Position numbers and translations under genes: made by a program. Shown piece after piece: positions 9,219 to 17,944 of a stretch of DNA of 64,000 nt. Each line of letters opens with the position of its first letter. Position 1 is the stretch's first letter. A model generated the notes under the pieces. That model was not told the origin of the DNA. It saw only the letters and a list, made by a program, of their open reading frames with translations, and did not search any database. The stretch covers positions 15,072 through 79,071 of the forward strand of contig JBALWS010000007.1 of NCBI GenBank assembly GCA_036960405.1, in the 5' to 3' direction. This DNA is from Motiliproteus sp036960405 (GTDB lineage: Bacteria > Pseudomonadota > Gammaproteobacteria > Pseudomonadales > Balneatricaceae).

Positions 9219-9951
9219 GTGGTTGGGGCTGCTGCTGTTGGTGTTGCTACCGGGAGTGGCGTTGGCCGAAGTCGGCGGTATTGAAGCAGTCACTATCACT
9301 ACCGCAGAAGATGGCGCGCAGAGCTACTCGGTGACGCTGCAGATTTTGATCTTGATGACGCTGCTGACGTTCCTGCCAGCGATCATCATGATGATGACCT
9401 CGTTCACCCGAATTATCATCGTATTTGCTATCTTGCGGCAGGCGCTAGGGTTGCAGCAGACGCCATCGAATCAGATTCTGGTAGGACTGGCGCTGTTTTT
9501 AACCTTTTTTATCATGACGCCGGTGCTGGAGCGGGTCAATGCTGAGGCGGTGCAGCCGTACCTGAATGAAGAGTTGACCGCTATTCAGACGATCGAGAAG
9601 GCGGTGCAGCCATTTAGGGGCTTTATGCTTAGGCAGACTCGAGAGAGTGATATCGAGCTGTTTGTGCGGATCGCGGGCTTGGAGCAGGTTGAGTCTCCGG
9701 AAGCGTTGCCGTTAAGTATTCTGGTCCCCGCGTTTGTCACCAGTGAGTTGAAGACCGCTTTTCAGATCGGTTTTATGCTCTATATTCCTTTTTTGATTAT
9801 CGATATGGTCGTTGCCAGTGTGTTGATGGCGATGGGTATGATGATGTTGTCGCCGGTGATTATCTCGTTGCCATTTAAGATCATGCTGTTTGTGCTGGTC
9901 GATGGCTGGGCGATGGTGGTCGGTACGCTTGCTGCCAGTTTTGGCACTTAG
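9211..9951 (+). CDS. fliP: Flagellar type III export gate protein FliP
   Basis: FliP forms the core of the export channel with FliQ and FliR. ATG 9211 gives 246 residues beginning with a cleavable signal peptide (MIKWLGLLLLVLLPGVALA), typical of FliP; an upstream in-frame start at 9049 would lie in fliO and is rejected. The signatures MTSFTRIIIVFAILRQALG and PFLIIDMVVASVLMAMGMMM are the family hallmarks. Confidence 0.97.
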   Translation: MIKWLGLLLLVLLPGVALAEVGGIEAVTITTAEDGAQSYSVTLQILILMTLLTFLPAIIMMMTSFTRIIIVFAILRQALGLQQTPSNQILVGLALFLTFFIMTPVLERVNAEAVQPYLNEELTAIQTIEKAVQPFRGFMLRQTRESDIELFVRIAGLEQVESPEALPLSILVPAFVTSELKTAFQIGFMLYIPFLIIDMVVASVLMAMGMMMLSPVIISLPFKIMLFVLVDGWAMVVGTLAASFGT

Positions 9952-9964
9952 GTAGAGCTGCGAT

Positions 9965-10234
9965 ATGACCCCGGAAGTGGTGCTGGATCTCTATCGTGAA
10001 GCCTTTTTCCTGATCATTATCATCGTTGCGGTGCTGATTATACCGAGCCTGCTAGTCGGGCTGGTAATTGCGACGTTTCAGGCGGCAACCCAGATTAACG
10101 AGCAGACGCTGAGCTTTCTGCCGCGTTTCATTATGACCCTGGCCACTATAATGTGGACCGGTCCGTGGATAGTTACTAAAATTACCGACTACTTTAATTT
10201 TCTGTTTCACAATATCCCCTTCTTGATCGGTTAG
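9965..10234 (+). CDS. fliQ: Flagellar type III export gate protein FliQ
   Basis: FliQ is the small two-helix gate subunit. The 89 residues match the family and show two hydrophobic hairpin helices separated by the conserved FQAATQINEQTLSFLPR segment. It sits between fliP and fliR with 13 bp and 4 bp gaps. Confidence 0.96.
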   Translation: MTPEVVLDLYREAFFLIIIIVAVLIIPSLLVGLVIATFQAATQINEQTLSFLPRFIMTLATIMWTGPWIVTKITDYFNFLFHNIPFLIG

Positions 10235-10238
10235 GCCG

Positions 10239-11018
10239 ATGCTTGAGCTGAGTATTCCTGAGTTGGTGGAGTGGATGAATCGCTTCATGTGGCCGCTATT
10301 TCGCATCGCCAGCTTCTTTATGGCGGTGCCGATGATCGGTACCCAATTGGTGCCCGCTCGGGTGCGGTTGTCGCTGGCGCTGGTCGTCACTATATTGATT
10401 GCGCCGTTGTTGCCGCCGATGCCTGTGTACGAGGGGCTTTCTGCTGAGGTCTTCATGATCGTCGTGCAGCAGTTGCTGATTGGTACCGTGCTTGGGTTTA
10501 TGGTGCAGATCTTGTTTCATATCTTTGTTGTTGCTGCGCAGTTGATCTCGTCCCAGATGGGTTTGGGCTTTGCTTCCATTTCGGATCCGGCCAATGGTGT
10601 GTCGGTGGTGGTGCTGGCGCAGCTCTACACGATGCTTGGGATGATGCTATTTCTGGCAATGGATGGTCATCTGGTGTTGATCGATGTGATCGTGGGGAGT
10701 TTTCATATACTGCCGGTTGGCGAGATGCTTCCTGTAGAGGTGTTGTGGCAAGTGGCCATGGCGGCTAGTTGGATGTTTGCTGGCGCATTGCTGCTGGCGC
10801 TGCCCGCTGTGATTGCGTTGCTGATTGTTAACTTCGCTTTCGGCATTATGACCAAGGCTGCGCCGCAGCTAAATATTTTTGCGATCGGTTTTCCGTTCAC
10901 GATGTTGTTCGGATTGTTTATTACCTGGGTCAGTTTGGCCGGCTTTTTGGGGCAGTACCGGCAGTTATCAGAGCAGGTGCTGGGGTATGTCAGTCGTTTG
11001 TTGATCGGAGGTTCTTAG
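10239..11018 (+). CDS. fliR: Flagellar type III export gate protein FliR
   Basis: FliR is the single-copy gate subunit that closes the FliP/FliQ channel and contacts FlhB. The 259 residues contain five to six hydrophobic segments and the conserved GFMVQILFHIFVVAAQLIS and PQLNIFAIGFPFTM motifs. The gap to flhB is 1 bp, so the two are almost certainly cotranscribed. Confidence 0.96.
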   Translation: MLELSIPELVEWMNRFMWPLFRIASFFMAVPMIGTQLVPARVRLSLALVVTILIAPLLPPMPVYEGLSAEVFMIVVQQLLIGTVLGFMVQILFHIFVVAAQLISSQMGLGFASISDPANGVSVVVLAQLYTMLGMMLFLAMDGHLVLIDVIVGSFHILPVGEMLPVEVLWQVAMAASWMFAGALLLALPAVIALLIVNFAFGIMTKAAPQLNIFAIGFPFTMLFGLFITWVSLAGFLGQYRQLSEQVLGYVSRLLIGGS

Positions 11019-11019
11019 C

Positions 11020-12153
11020 ATGGCTGAGCAGGACTCCGGTCAGGAAAAATCAGAAGAACCCACGGCGAAACGGCTAAAAGACGCACGTGAAAAAGGGGAT
11101 ATTGCTCGTTCCAAAGAGTTGACCACGACGGTGTTGTTGTTGGCTGCAGCAGCGGGGCTGATTGTGCTTGGGCCTGGGATTGGGCGGGGTGTTGAGCGGG
11201 TGATGTCGCGTAACTTTGTACTTGATCGACGCGATCTGTTTGATCCGGGGATGATGTTTGATCATCTGGGTGCGGCTGTTGTCGAGATGATGTGGGCGTT
11301 GATCGCTTTTTATGCGGTGGTGTTTGTTTCGGCCATTATTGGGCCGATCGCGCTAGGCGGGTGGAATTTTAGCGCTAAGGCGATGTCGCCGAAGGCGAGT
11401 CGGTTGGATCCGTTGGCGGGCCTTAAGCGGATGTTTGCGCTTAAGGCGCTGGTCGAGCTGGTCAAGGCGTTAGCAAAATTTTTAGTGGTAGGGTCGCTTT
11501 GTGTAGTGATTCTGTTGCTGCAGCAGCCGGACTTGTTGAGCATGGGTAGCGAGGCGGTAGTACCTGCGATGCGTCATGGTTTGGAGGTGCTGAGTTGGGC
11601 CTTCTTGTGGATGTGCGCCACGATGATATTTATTGCTGCGGTGGATGTGCCGTTCCAGCTTCATGATCATAACCAGAAGCTCAAAATGACCTTGCAAGAG
11701 GTCAAGGATGAGATGAAAAACACCGAAGGTAAACCTGAGGTCAAAGGGCGCATTCGTCAGTTGCAGTACGAGATGTCTCAGCGGCGGATGATGAGTGACG
11801 TACCCCAGGCAGACGTGGTGATTACCAACCCCGAGCACTATTCGGTGGCGCTGAAGTATAGCGAAGGGGGGGCGGGTGCCCCGGTTCTTGTTGCCAAAGG
11901 GGTTGATCAAACCGCGTTGAAGATACGTGAGATCGCGGTTGAGCATGAAGTGCCGATCTTGGCGGCGCCGCCGCTAGCGCGGGCGATCTATTTCAACACC
12001 GAGATAGATGATGAGATACCCGAGGGGCTTTATGTGGCCGTGGCCCAAGTGCTTGCCTATGTCTTCCAGCTGCGTGAGTATCGCGCCCGGCGCGCCTCTA
12101 ATCCTGAGGTTCCGAATGAATTTTCCATTCCCGATGAGTTGCGTCACGACTGA
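11020..12153 (+). CDS. flhB: Flagellar export switch protein FlhB
   Basis: FlhB switches the export gate from rod/hook to filament substrates after self-cleavage. The 377 residues have the N-terminal signature KSEEPTAKRLKDAREKGD, four membrane segments and a cytoplasmic domain. The self-cleavage site reads NPEH (residues 270-273), where the textbook form is NPTH; Asn and Pro, which carry the chemistry, are kept. A free-standing paralogue of the part after this cleavage site is encoded at 26268-26570. Confidence 0.96.
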   Translation: MAEQDSGQEKSEEPTAKRLKDAREKGDIARSKELTTTVLLLAAAAGLIVLGPGIGRGVERVMSRNFVLDRRDLFDPGMMFDHLGAAVVEMMWALIAFYAVVFVSAIIGPIALGGWNFSAKAMSPKASRLDPLAGLKRMFALKALVELVKALAKFLVVGSLCVVILLLQQPDLLSMGSEAVVPAMRHGLEVLSWAFLWMCATMIFIAAVDVPFQLHDHNQKLKMTLQEVKDEMKNTEGKPEVKGRIRQLQYEMSQRRMMSDVPQADVVITNPEHYSVALKYSEGGAGAPVLVAKGVDQTALKIREIAVEHEVPILAAPPLARAIYFNTEIDDEIPEGLYVAVAQVLAYVFQLREYRARRASNPEVPNEFSIPDELRHD

Positions 12154-12238
12154 CGTCTTTCCGGTCTAAATCAGCGATTGTCCCAGTTGGCTCTGCCAGA
12201 GTTGTTGGGAGGTGCTGTCTTGCGTCAAAAAAATGTTA

Positions 12239-12255
12239 TTGGCAGGTTTTTTGCA
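12239..12255 (+). promoter_or_regulatory. Probable sigma-54 promoter of flhA
   Basis: TTGGCAGGTTTTTTGCA fits the RpoN -24/-12 consensus, with GG and GC 10 nt apart and both TTGGCA and TTGCA blocks intact. It lies in the 183 bp flhB-flhA gap, about 80 bp upstream of the flhA start. In Pseudomonas flhA also begins an RpoN-dependent unit, so the context supports the call. Confidence 0.7.
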
Positions 12256-12336
12256 TTCTTAAGTCTAGATATAGGGTTTCGTGTCATAAAATTGACGCGA
12301 ACGTGTTGGATTGTTTTGTCAGGCAGGTGCTAACAG

Positions 12337-14439
12337 TTGGAACGTGCGGTAATCGTCAATAATTTGCGCGCAATAACCCAGGGGAATCTGGGGGTTCCGC
12401 TGTTGCTGCTGATTGTGTTGGCGATGGTGACACTGCCGATGCCGCCGTTTCTGCTCGATGTGTTGTTTACTTTCAATATTGCACTGTCGTTGGTGGTGTT
12501 GCTGGTCGGTGTCTACAGTCTGCGGCCGCTGGACTTTGCGGTATTTCCTACCATCTTGCTGGTGGCAACCTTGCTGCGGTTGTCGCTCAATGTTGCCTCG
12601 ACGCGGGTGGTGCTGCTCGAAGGGCATAAAGGAGGGGATGCTGCCGGTAAGGTGATCGAGGCCTTCGGTGAAGTGGTGATCGGCGGTAACTATGTGGTCG
12701 GTCTGGTGGTGTTTGCGATTCTGGTCATCATCAACTTTGTGGTAGTGACCAAAGGTGCCGGGCGGATCGCCGAGGTCAGTGCGCGCTTTACCTTGGATGC
12801 GATGCCGGGTAAGCAGATGGCGATCGATGCTGATCTTAATGCGGGTTTGATCGCCCAGGAAGAGGCCAAAACGCGGCGCCAGGAAGTGACCCAGGAAGCG
12901 GATTTTTATGGCTCGATGGATGGTGCCAGTAAGTTTGTTCGCGGTGATGCTGTTGCGGGCATCATGATCTTGGTTATTAACCTGTTTGGGGGGTTAGGGG
13001 TCGGGATGGCGCAGCATGATCTCGATTTTGCAACTGCGGTGCGTTTCTACTCGTTGCTGACTATCGGGGACGGGTTGGTTGCGCAGATCCCGTCGCTGTT
13101 GCTGTCGACGACTGCGGCGATCATGGTGACGCGGGTTAATAGCTCGGCCGACATGGGTGGTCAGGTGCTGGATCAGATGTTTTCAGCGCCTAAGTCATTG
13201 GGGATCTCGGCGACTATTTTGATCTTTATGGGGTTGGTGCCAGGAATGCCGCATGTGGCGTTTTTGGGGTTAGGCGGAATGGCCGCAGGCGGTGCGTACT
13301 GGATAACTCAGCGTAATCGCAAGCGCGAAGAGCAGGCGTTGGTGGCGCCGGTGGCGGAGGAGGCGGAGTCGGAAGAGGATAGTTCGCCTCAGGAGTTGGG
13401 TTGGGACGATGTCAGCCCGGTCGATATGATCGGCTTGGAAGTGGGTTATCGGCTAATTCCGATGGTGGATCGTGCGCAAGGCGGACAGCTGTTGGGGCGG
13501 ATCCGCGGGGTGCGCAAGAAGTTGTCGCAGGACCTCGGCTTTTTGGTGCCAGCGGTGCATATTCGTGACAATTTGGATCTGCTGCCGGGGGCGTATCGGA
13601 TTACCTTGATGGGGGTTACGGCGGGTGAGGCCGAGGTTTATCCGGACCGTGAGTTAGCTATCAACCCGGGGCATGTGTTTGGCACGGTCAAGGGGATTGA
13701 GGGTAAGGATCCGGCCTTTGGGTTACCGGCTATCTGGATAGAGCCGGGCCAAAAAGAACACGCTCAGACGTTGGGTTATACGGTGGTCGATGCGAGTACC
13801 GTTGTGGCAACGCATCTCAATCAGGTGATGTCGAGTCATGCTCATGAGTTGCTGGGGCATGAGGAGGTGCAGCGTTTGTTGGATCTGCTGGGTAAGAGTT
13901 CGCCAAAATTAGCCGAAGAGCTGCCAAATAAGTTGTCAACTAGTGTGCTGCTTAAGGTATTGCAGGGGTTGCTGAAGGAGCAGGTGCCGATTCGAGATAT
14001 TCGAACGATTGCCGAGAATTTGACGGAGTCATCTGCGGTGAGTCAAGATGTTGTCGCTTTGACGGCATCGGTTCGCGTGGCACTGTCACGATTGATTATC
14101 CAGGAGATATACGGCAATGAGCAGGAGTTGCCGGTGATGACGCTGGATCCTCAGTTGGAACAGCTGTTGTTGCAGTCGTTTCAGCAGAGTCAGCAGTCGG
14201 GTATTAGTGAAGGGTTGGCGCTGGAGCCGGGGATGGCGGAGAGATTGCAGCGTACGCTGGAGGAATCTGCTGCACGGCTTGAAGCCGAGGGTCGGCCTGC
14301 GGTTTTGTTGGTGGCCGCGCCAATTAGGCCGTTGATGGCCAAGTTTGTCCGTTACGGGACTCAGCAGGTAAATGTGTTGTCGTATCAGGAAGTGCCAGAA
14401 AATAAGCAGGTCACTATCGTGGCATCGGTAGGTGGGTAA
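12337..14439 (+). CDS. flhA: Flagellar export gate protein FlhA
   Basis: FlhA is the large export-gate subunit that docks chaperone-substrate complexes and uses the proton gradient. The 700 residues match the family. There are about eight N-terminal membrane segments, the highly conserved loop NFVVVTKGAGRIAEVSARF with MPGKQMAIDADLNAG, and a large cytoplasmic domain. The start is TTG at 12337; no better in-frame ATG exists nearby. It likely leads the flhA-flhF-fleN-fliA unit. Confidence 0.97.
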   Translation: MERAVIVNNLRAITQGNLGVPLLLLIVLAMVTLPMPPFLLDVLFTFNIALSLVVLLVGVYSLRPLDFAVFPTILLVATLLRLSLNVASTRVVLLEGHKGGDAAGKVIEAFGEVVIGGNYVVGLVVFAILVIINFVVVTKGAGRIAEVSARFTLDAMPGKQMAIDADLNAGLIAQEEAKTRRQEVTQEADFYGSMDGASKFVRGDAVAGIMILVINLFGGLGVGMAQHDLDFATAVRFYSLLTIGDGLVAQIPSLLLSTTAAIMVTRVNSSADMGGQVLDQMFSAPKSLGISATILIFMGLVPGMPHVAFLGLGGMAAGGAYWITQRNRKREEQALVAPVAEEAESEEDSSPQELGWDDVSPVDMIGLEVGYRLIPMVDRAQGGQLLGRIRGVRKKLSQDLGFLVPAVHIRDNLDLLPGAYRITLMGVTAGEAEVYPDRELAINPGHVFGTVKGIEGKDPAFGLPAIWIEPGQKEHAQTLGYTVVDASTVVATHLNQVMSSHAHELLGHEEVQRLLDLLGKSSPKLAEELPNKLSTSVLLKVLQGLLKEQVPIRDIRTIAENLTESSAVSQDVVALTASVRVALSRLIIQEIYGNEQELPVMTLDPQLEQLLLQSFQQSQQSGISEGLALEPGMAERLQRTLEESAARLEAEGRPAVLLVAAPIRPLMAKFVRYGTQQVNVLSYQEVPENKQVTIVASVGG

Positions 14440-14504
14440 ATAGTGGTGAATAAGGTGCTGGGTAGCATGAGAATAGCTTGCAACGACATGTTTAAGGGGG
14501 CTAT

Positions 14505-15881
14505 GTGAAGGTCAGACGGTTTTTTGCTCCAGATATGAGTCAGGCGATGCGGCTGGTTCGTGACGAGGTCGGTGCTGAGGCAGTGATTTTGTCTAATAAT
14601 CGCGTTGCTGGTGGGGTCGAAGTGGTTGTGGCGCTCGAGTATGACGTCCCTGCACCCGCGGCTACAGCGCGTATCGCGTCTTCGGCGGCTAAATCTCGAG
14701 CCGGCTCGCCTGCAGCGGGGCAGGCTGGGCGCAAGCGCGATCCTAAGCTGGTGTCTGAGCTGGGGCGTGCGCGGTCTGAATTGGCTCAGCGTCGGGCGGC
14801 ATCGGTGGCGGGTGCGCCCCAGCTAAAAGCTGTCAGTAATCGCCAGCTCAGCAATGTTGATGATCGGGCTTGGGATGATGTGTTGGCTTCGCTTCAGTCG
14901 GAGCCTGAGGTGCCTGTTGCTGGGGCTCGCCGTGTGGTTTCTCGTTCGACGAGTGTCGAGAGCGAGACGTTGAGGGCGATGCGTGCTGAAATTGCAGGCC
15001 TCAAGCAGATGTTGCGTGAGCAGATGGAGCAGTCGCCTGTCGATGTGGCTGAAACAGATCCGGTGTTGGTGCGTTTGCGTAGTCGCTTGGATCGCGTTGG
15101 TATCAGTAGTACGTTGAGTGATCGGTTGGTGCGGGCGTTAGAGCCGGGTGTGGATCTTGATCAGGCGTGGAAAATATCGCTATCGCGAATGGTTGAGTCG
15201 TTGCCTACGGCAGGTGAAGACGTGGTTGACAGGGGTGGGATATTGGCTTTTGTCGGTGCGACGGGGGTGGGTAAAACCACTACTATTGGCAAGTTGGCTG
15301 CGCAGTATGTGTTGAAGCATGGTAGTTCGGGTGTGGCGTTGATCACTACGGATAGCTACCGCATTGCAGCGCATGAGCAATTGCGGACCTTTGGACGTAT
15401 TCTGGATATTCCAGTTCGAGTGGTTGATGAAAGTAATAGCCTTGATGATGCGCTGCGATCATTGCGTGATCGGCGTGTGGTATTGATTGATACTGCGGGT
15501 GTGAGTGGCTCCGATCAGCAGCGTGATGAGCAATTGCAGATGCTGGTGCAATCCAGCTGTCGGATTAAAAAGTATCTGGTTCTGCCTTGTACGGCGCAGC
15601 AGCAGGTATTGCAAGCGGCGTATGATTATTTCAAGCCGGTTGGTTTGAATGGTGCAGTACTGAGCAAGGTGGATGAATCGGTGAGTCTGGGAGAGGTTGT
15701 CAGTACGGTTATTGAGCAGAGGCTGCCGGTTGCATACCTGGCAGATGGTCAGAAGATTCCCGATAATATCGAGGTGGCGAAGGCTAAATCGTTGGTTAGT
15801 CGAGCGGTGGTGCTGGCAAGTGGAAGAAAGGCTCGCAGTGAACCGGTGATGTTGCGTCCGCAGCATCATGACGCAGTGTGA
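14505..15881 (+). CDS. flhF: Polar flagellar placement GTPase FlhF
   Basis: FlhF is an SRP-family GTPase that fixes the site of flagellar assembly at the cell pole. The 458 residues comprise an N-terminal domain beginning MKVRRFFAPDMSQAMRLVR, a variable linker, and an NG GTPase domain with P-loop GATGVGKT (about residues 251-258), TTDSYRIAAHEQLRTF and DTAG. The GTG start follows AAGGGGG with suitable spacing. Its presence with FleN points to a polar flagellum. Confidence 0.96.
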   Translation: MKVRRFFAPDMSQAMRLVRDEVGAEAVILSNNRVAGGVEVVVALEYDVPAPAATARIASSAAKSRAGSPAAGQAGRKRDPKLVSELGRARSELAQRRAASVAGAPQLKAVSNRQLSNVDDRAWDDVLASLQSEPEVPVAGARRVVSRSTSVESETLRAMRAEIAGLKQMLREQMEQSPVDVAETDPVLVRLRSRLDRVGISSTLSDRLVRALEPGVDLDQAWKISLSRMVESLPTAGEDVVDRGGILAFVGATGVGKTTTIGKLAAQYVLKHGSSGVALITTDSYRIAAHEQLRTFGRILDIPVRVVDESNSLDDALRSLRDRRVVLIDTAGVSGSDQQRDEQLQMLVQSSCRIKKYLVLPCTAQQQVLQAAYDYFKPVGLNGAVLSKVDESVSLGEVVSTVIEQRLPVAYLADGQKIPDNIEVAKAKSLVSRAVVLASGRKARSEPVMLRPQHHDAV

Positions 15882-16716
15882 GTTCGTTACGATGAATACC
15901 GCGCACTCGGCGCAGGTGATCGCTGTTACCGGCGGCAAAGGAGGCGTGGGTAAAACCAATGTCTCGGTTAATCTGGCTTCGGCGCTGGCTCAGGGTGGTC
16001 AGCGAGTGGTGCTGATGGATGCCGATCTTGGTCTGGCGAACGTCGATATATTGCTCGGCCTTAGGCCTAGAAAAAATATCAATGATCTGCTGTCAGGTGA
16101 CTGTGGGTTGAGCGACATCATGGTCTCGGCCGGAGAAAGGTTTAAGATAGTCCCAGCGTCTTCGGGAACTCAGTCGCTGGTTGAGCTCAGTGCGCATGAG
16201 CATGCCGAGCTGATTCATGCTTTTGCTGAGATCGCTGATGAAATAGACGTATTGATCGTTGATACCGCTGCCGGGATCTCGGATTCGGTGGTCAGTTTTG
16301 TGCGTGCGGCACAGGAGGTGTTAGTGGTGGTGTGCGATGAACCCACATCGATCACCGATGCTTATGCGCTAATTAAGCTTTTGAATCGGGATAGTGCGCT
16401 AAGTCGATTTAGGGTGTTAGCAAATATGGTTCGCTCTGAGCAGGAAGGGCGCAATATGTTTGCAAAATTAACCACTGTGACAGATCGCTTTCTCGATGTG
16501 ACGCTTCAATATGTAGGGTCTATCCCTTATGATGAGTCGGTGCGTAAAGCGGTGCAAAAACAGCAACCTGTGTTCAAAGCCTTTCCGCGCAGTAAATCGT
16601 CGTTGGCATTTGGCAAATTGGCGGCAAAAGTGTCCGCTTGGCCGGTATTGTCCGTGCCGCGAGGTCATCTAGAGTTTTTTGTTGAGCGATTGGTACGTGG
16701 ATCGAACCAACGCTGA
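15868..16716 (+). CDS. fleN: Flagellar number regulator FleN (FlhG), MinD-like ATPase
   Basis: FleN is a ParA/MinD-family ATPase that limits flagellar number, in Pseudomonas by restraining FleQ. The deviant Walker A GGKGGVGKT lies at residues 22-30, followed by LMDADLGLANVDILLGL and LIVDTAAGISDSVVSF. ATG 15868 overlaps flhF by 14 bp; ATG 15892 is also plausible and gives 274 residues. The C-terminal RGHLEFFVERLV amphipathic helix probably mediates membrane binding. Confidence 0.95.
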   Translation: MTQCEFVTMNTAHSAQVIAVTGGKGGVGKTNVSVNLASALAQGGQRVVLMDADLGLANVDILLGLRPRKNINDLLSGDCGLSDIMVSAGERFKIVPASSGTQSLVELSAHEHAELIHAFAEIADEIDVLIVDTAAGISDSVVSFVRAAQEVLVVVCDEPTSITDAYALIKLLNRDSALSRFRVLANMVRSEQEGRNMFAKLTTVTDRFLDVTLQYVGSIPYDESVRKAVQKQQPVFKAFPRSKSSLAFGKLAAKVSAWPVLSVPRGHLEFFVERLVRGSNQR

Positions 16717-16731
16717 TCGTTAAGGGGTTGC

Positions 16732-17442
16732 ATGTACGACTTGCACGGGGTCGAAAGTCAGGCAGAGATGGTGGAGCGACATGCACCATTGGTTAAGCGT
16801 ATTGCTCATCACCTGCTGGCTCGCCTTCCATCGAGTGTGATACTAGAAGATCTGGTCCAGTCAGGAATGGTTGGGCTGCTTGAGGCTGCTCGTAAGTACG
16901 ATGCATCTAAAGGCGCCAGTTTCGAAACCTATGCGGGTATCCGGATTCGTGGCGCGATTATCGATGAGGTACGTAAAGGCGACTGGACGCCTCGCTCCGT
17001 CCACCGAAATGGCCGCCGTGTTGCAGAGTGTATAAAGGTGGTTGAGTCGCGCACCGGACGAGATGCGCAAGATATTGATGTGGCCCAAGAGATGGGGGTC
17101 AGTCTGGATGACTACTACGGCTTATTAAAGGACACTTCTGGAAGTCGGCTGTTTAGCTTTGATGAGTTACGAGAAAGTAATGACCATTCGGTCGGAGAGG
17201 AGATCGCTAGCGGCGATGCTCACCCCGATGAGTTGCATGAAGATGGCGCCTTTAAAAAAGCGATGATCGAAGCGATCGGATTGTTACCTGAGCGTGAAAA
17301 GCTGGTTTTCGCACTTTACTATGACGAAGAGTTAAACCTGAAGGAAATTGGTCAGGTGCTTGGGGTCAGCGAATCGCGCGTTAGTCAGATTCATTCGCAG
17401 GCTGCATTACGGCTCAGGGCACGATTGAGTTCTTGGCGTTGA
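16732..17442 (+). CDS. fliA: Flagellar sigma factor FliA (sigma-28)
   Basis: FliA directs RNA polymerase to late flagellar and chemotaxis promoters. The 236 residues carry sigma region 2 (EDLVQSGMVGLLEAARKYD, FETYAGIRIRGAIIDEVRKGDW), region 3, and a region 4 helix-turn-helix (LNLKEIGQVLGVSESRVSQIHSQA). It follows fleN by 15 bp. A FliA-type promoter lies directly downstream, before cheY. Confidence 0.97.
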   Translation: MYDLHGVESQAEMVERHAPLVKRIAHHLLARLPSSVILEDLVQSGMVGLLEAARKYDASKGASFETYAGIRIRGAIIDEVRKGDWTPRSVHRNGRRVAECIKVVESRTGRDAQDIDVAQEMGVSLDDYYGLLKDTSGSRLFSFDELRESNDHSVGEEIASGDAHPDELHEDGAFKKAMIEAIGLLPEREKLVFALYYDEELNLKEIGQVLGVSESRVSQIHSQAALRLRARLSSWR

Positions 17443-17473
17443 GTGTCTCGCCAACATTGAATATATTGTTTTA

Positions 17474-17499
17474 TTAAGATTTTTTATTTCGTCCGATAG
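17474..17499 (+). promoter_or_regulatory. Probable FliA (sigma-28) promoter of cheY
   Basis: TTAAG at 17474-17478 and TCCGATAG at 17492-17499 resemble the sigma-28 elements TAAAG and GCCGATAA. The spacing is about 1 nt shorter than the E. coli optimum. It lies in the 115 bp gap between fliA and cheY, about 60 bp before the cheY start. Chemotaxis genes are typical FliA targets. Confidence 0.5.
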
Positions 17500-17557
17500 C
17501 ATACTCAACGACAGATGTATCGGCGAAGCTCACAGAGCAGGTAAGGCGGAGGTCTCC

Positions 17558-17938
17558 TTGGATAAAAATTTGAAGATACTCATAGTTGATGACTTTTCGA
17601 CCATGAGACGAATTATCAAAAACCTACTGAGGGATCTTGGGTTTAATAATACCGTTGAAGCAGATGATGGTAGCACTGCGTTGCCGGTGCTTCAGGCTGG
17701 CGGTATCGATTTTTTGGTCACTGATTGGAATATGCCTGGCATGTCGGGCCTAGAGCTGCTGCAACAAGTACGCTCGGATCCAGCGCTGGCCAAGCTTCCG
17801 GTGCTGATGGTGACGGCAGAAGCTAAGCGTGAGCAGATCATTTTGGCTGCTCAGGCTGGCGTAAATGGTTATGTCGTCAAGCCCTTTACTGCTGCGGTCC
17901 TTAAAGAAAAGATCGAAAAGATTTTCGAACGCATTTAA
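17558..17938 (+). CDS. cheY: Chemotaxis response regulator CheY
   Basis: CheY carries phosphate from CheA to the motor switch. The 126 residues form a single receiver domain with the acidic pair D11-D12, phospho-acceptor D56 (TDWNMPG), the Thr of VTAEAK and the Lys of VVKPF. The start is TTG, supported by AAGGCGGAGG upstream. cheZ follows after 6 bp. Confidence 0.96.
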   Translation: MDKNLKILIVDDFSTMRRIIKNLLRDLGFNNTVEADDGSTALPVLQAGGIDFLVTDWNMPGMSGLELLQQVRSDPALAKLPVLMVTAEAKREQIILAAQAGVNGYVVKPFTAAVLKEKIEKIFERI

Positions 17939-17944
17939 GGAGCC

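Noticed and set aside
12189..12225. Other GG/GC pairs before flhA as sigma-54 promoters
   Set aside because: Their spacing is 9 or 12 nt, not the required 10; only 12239-12255 fits.
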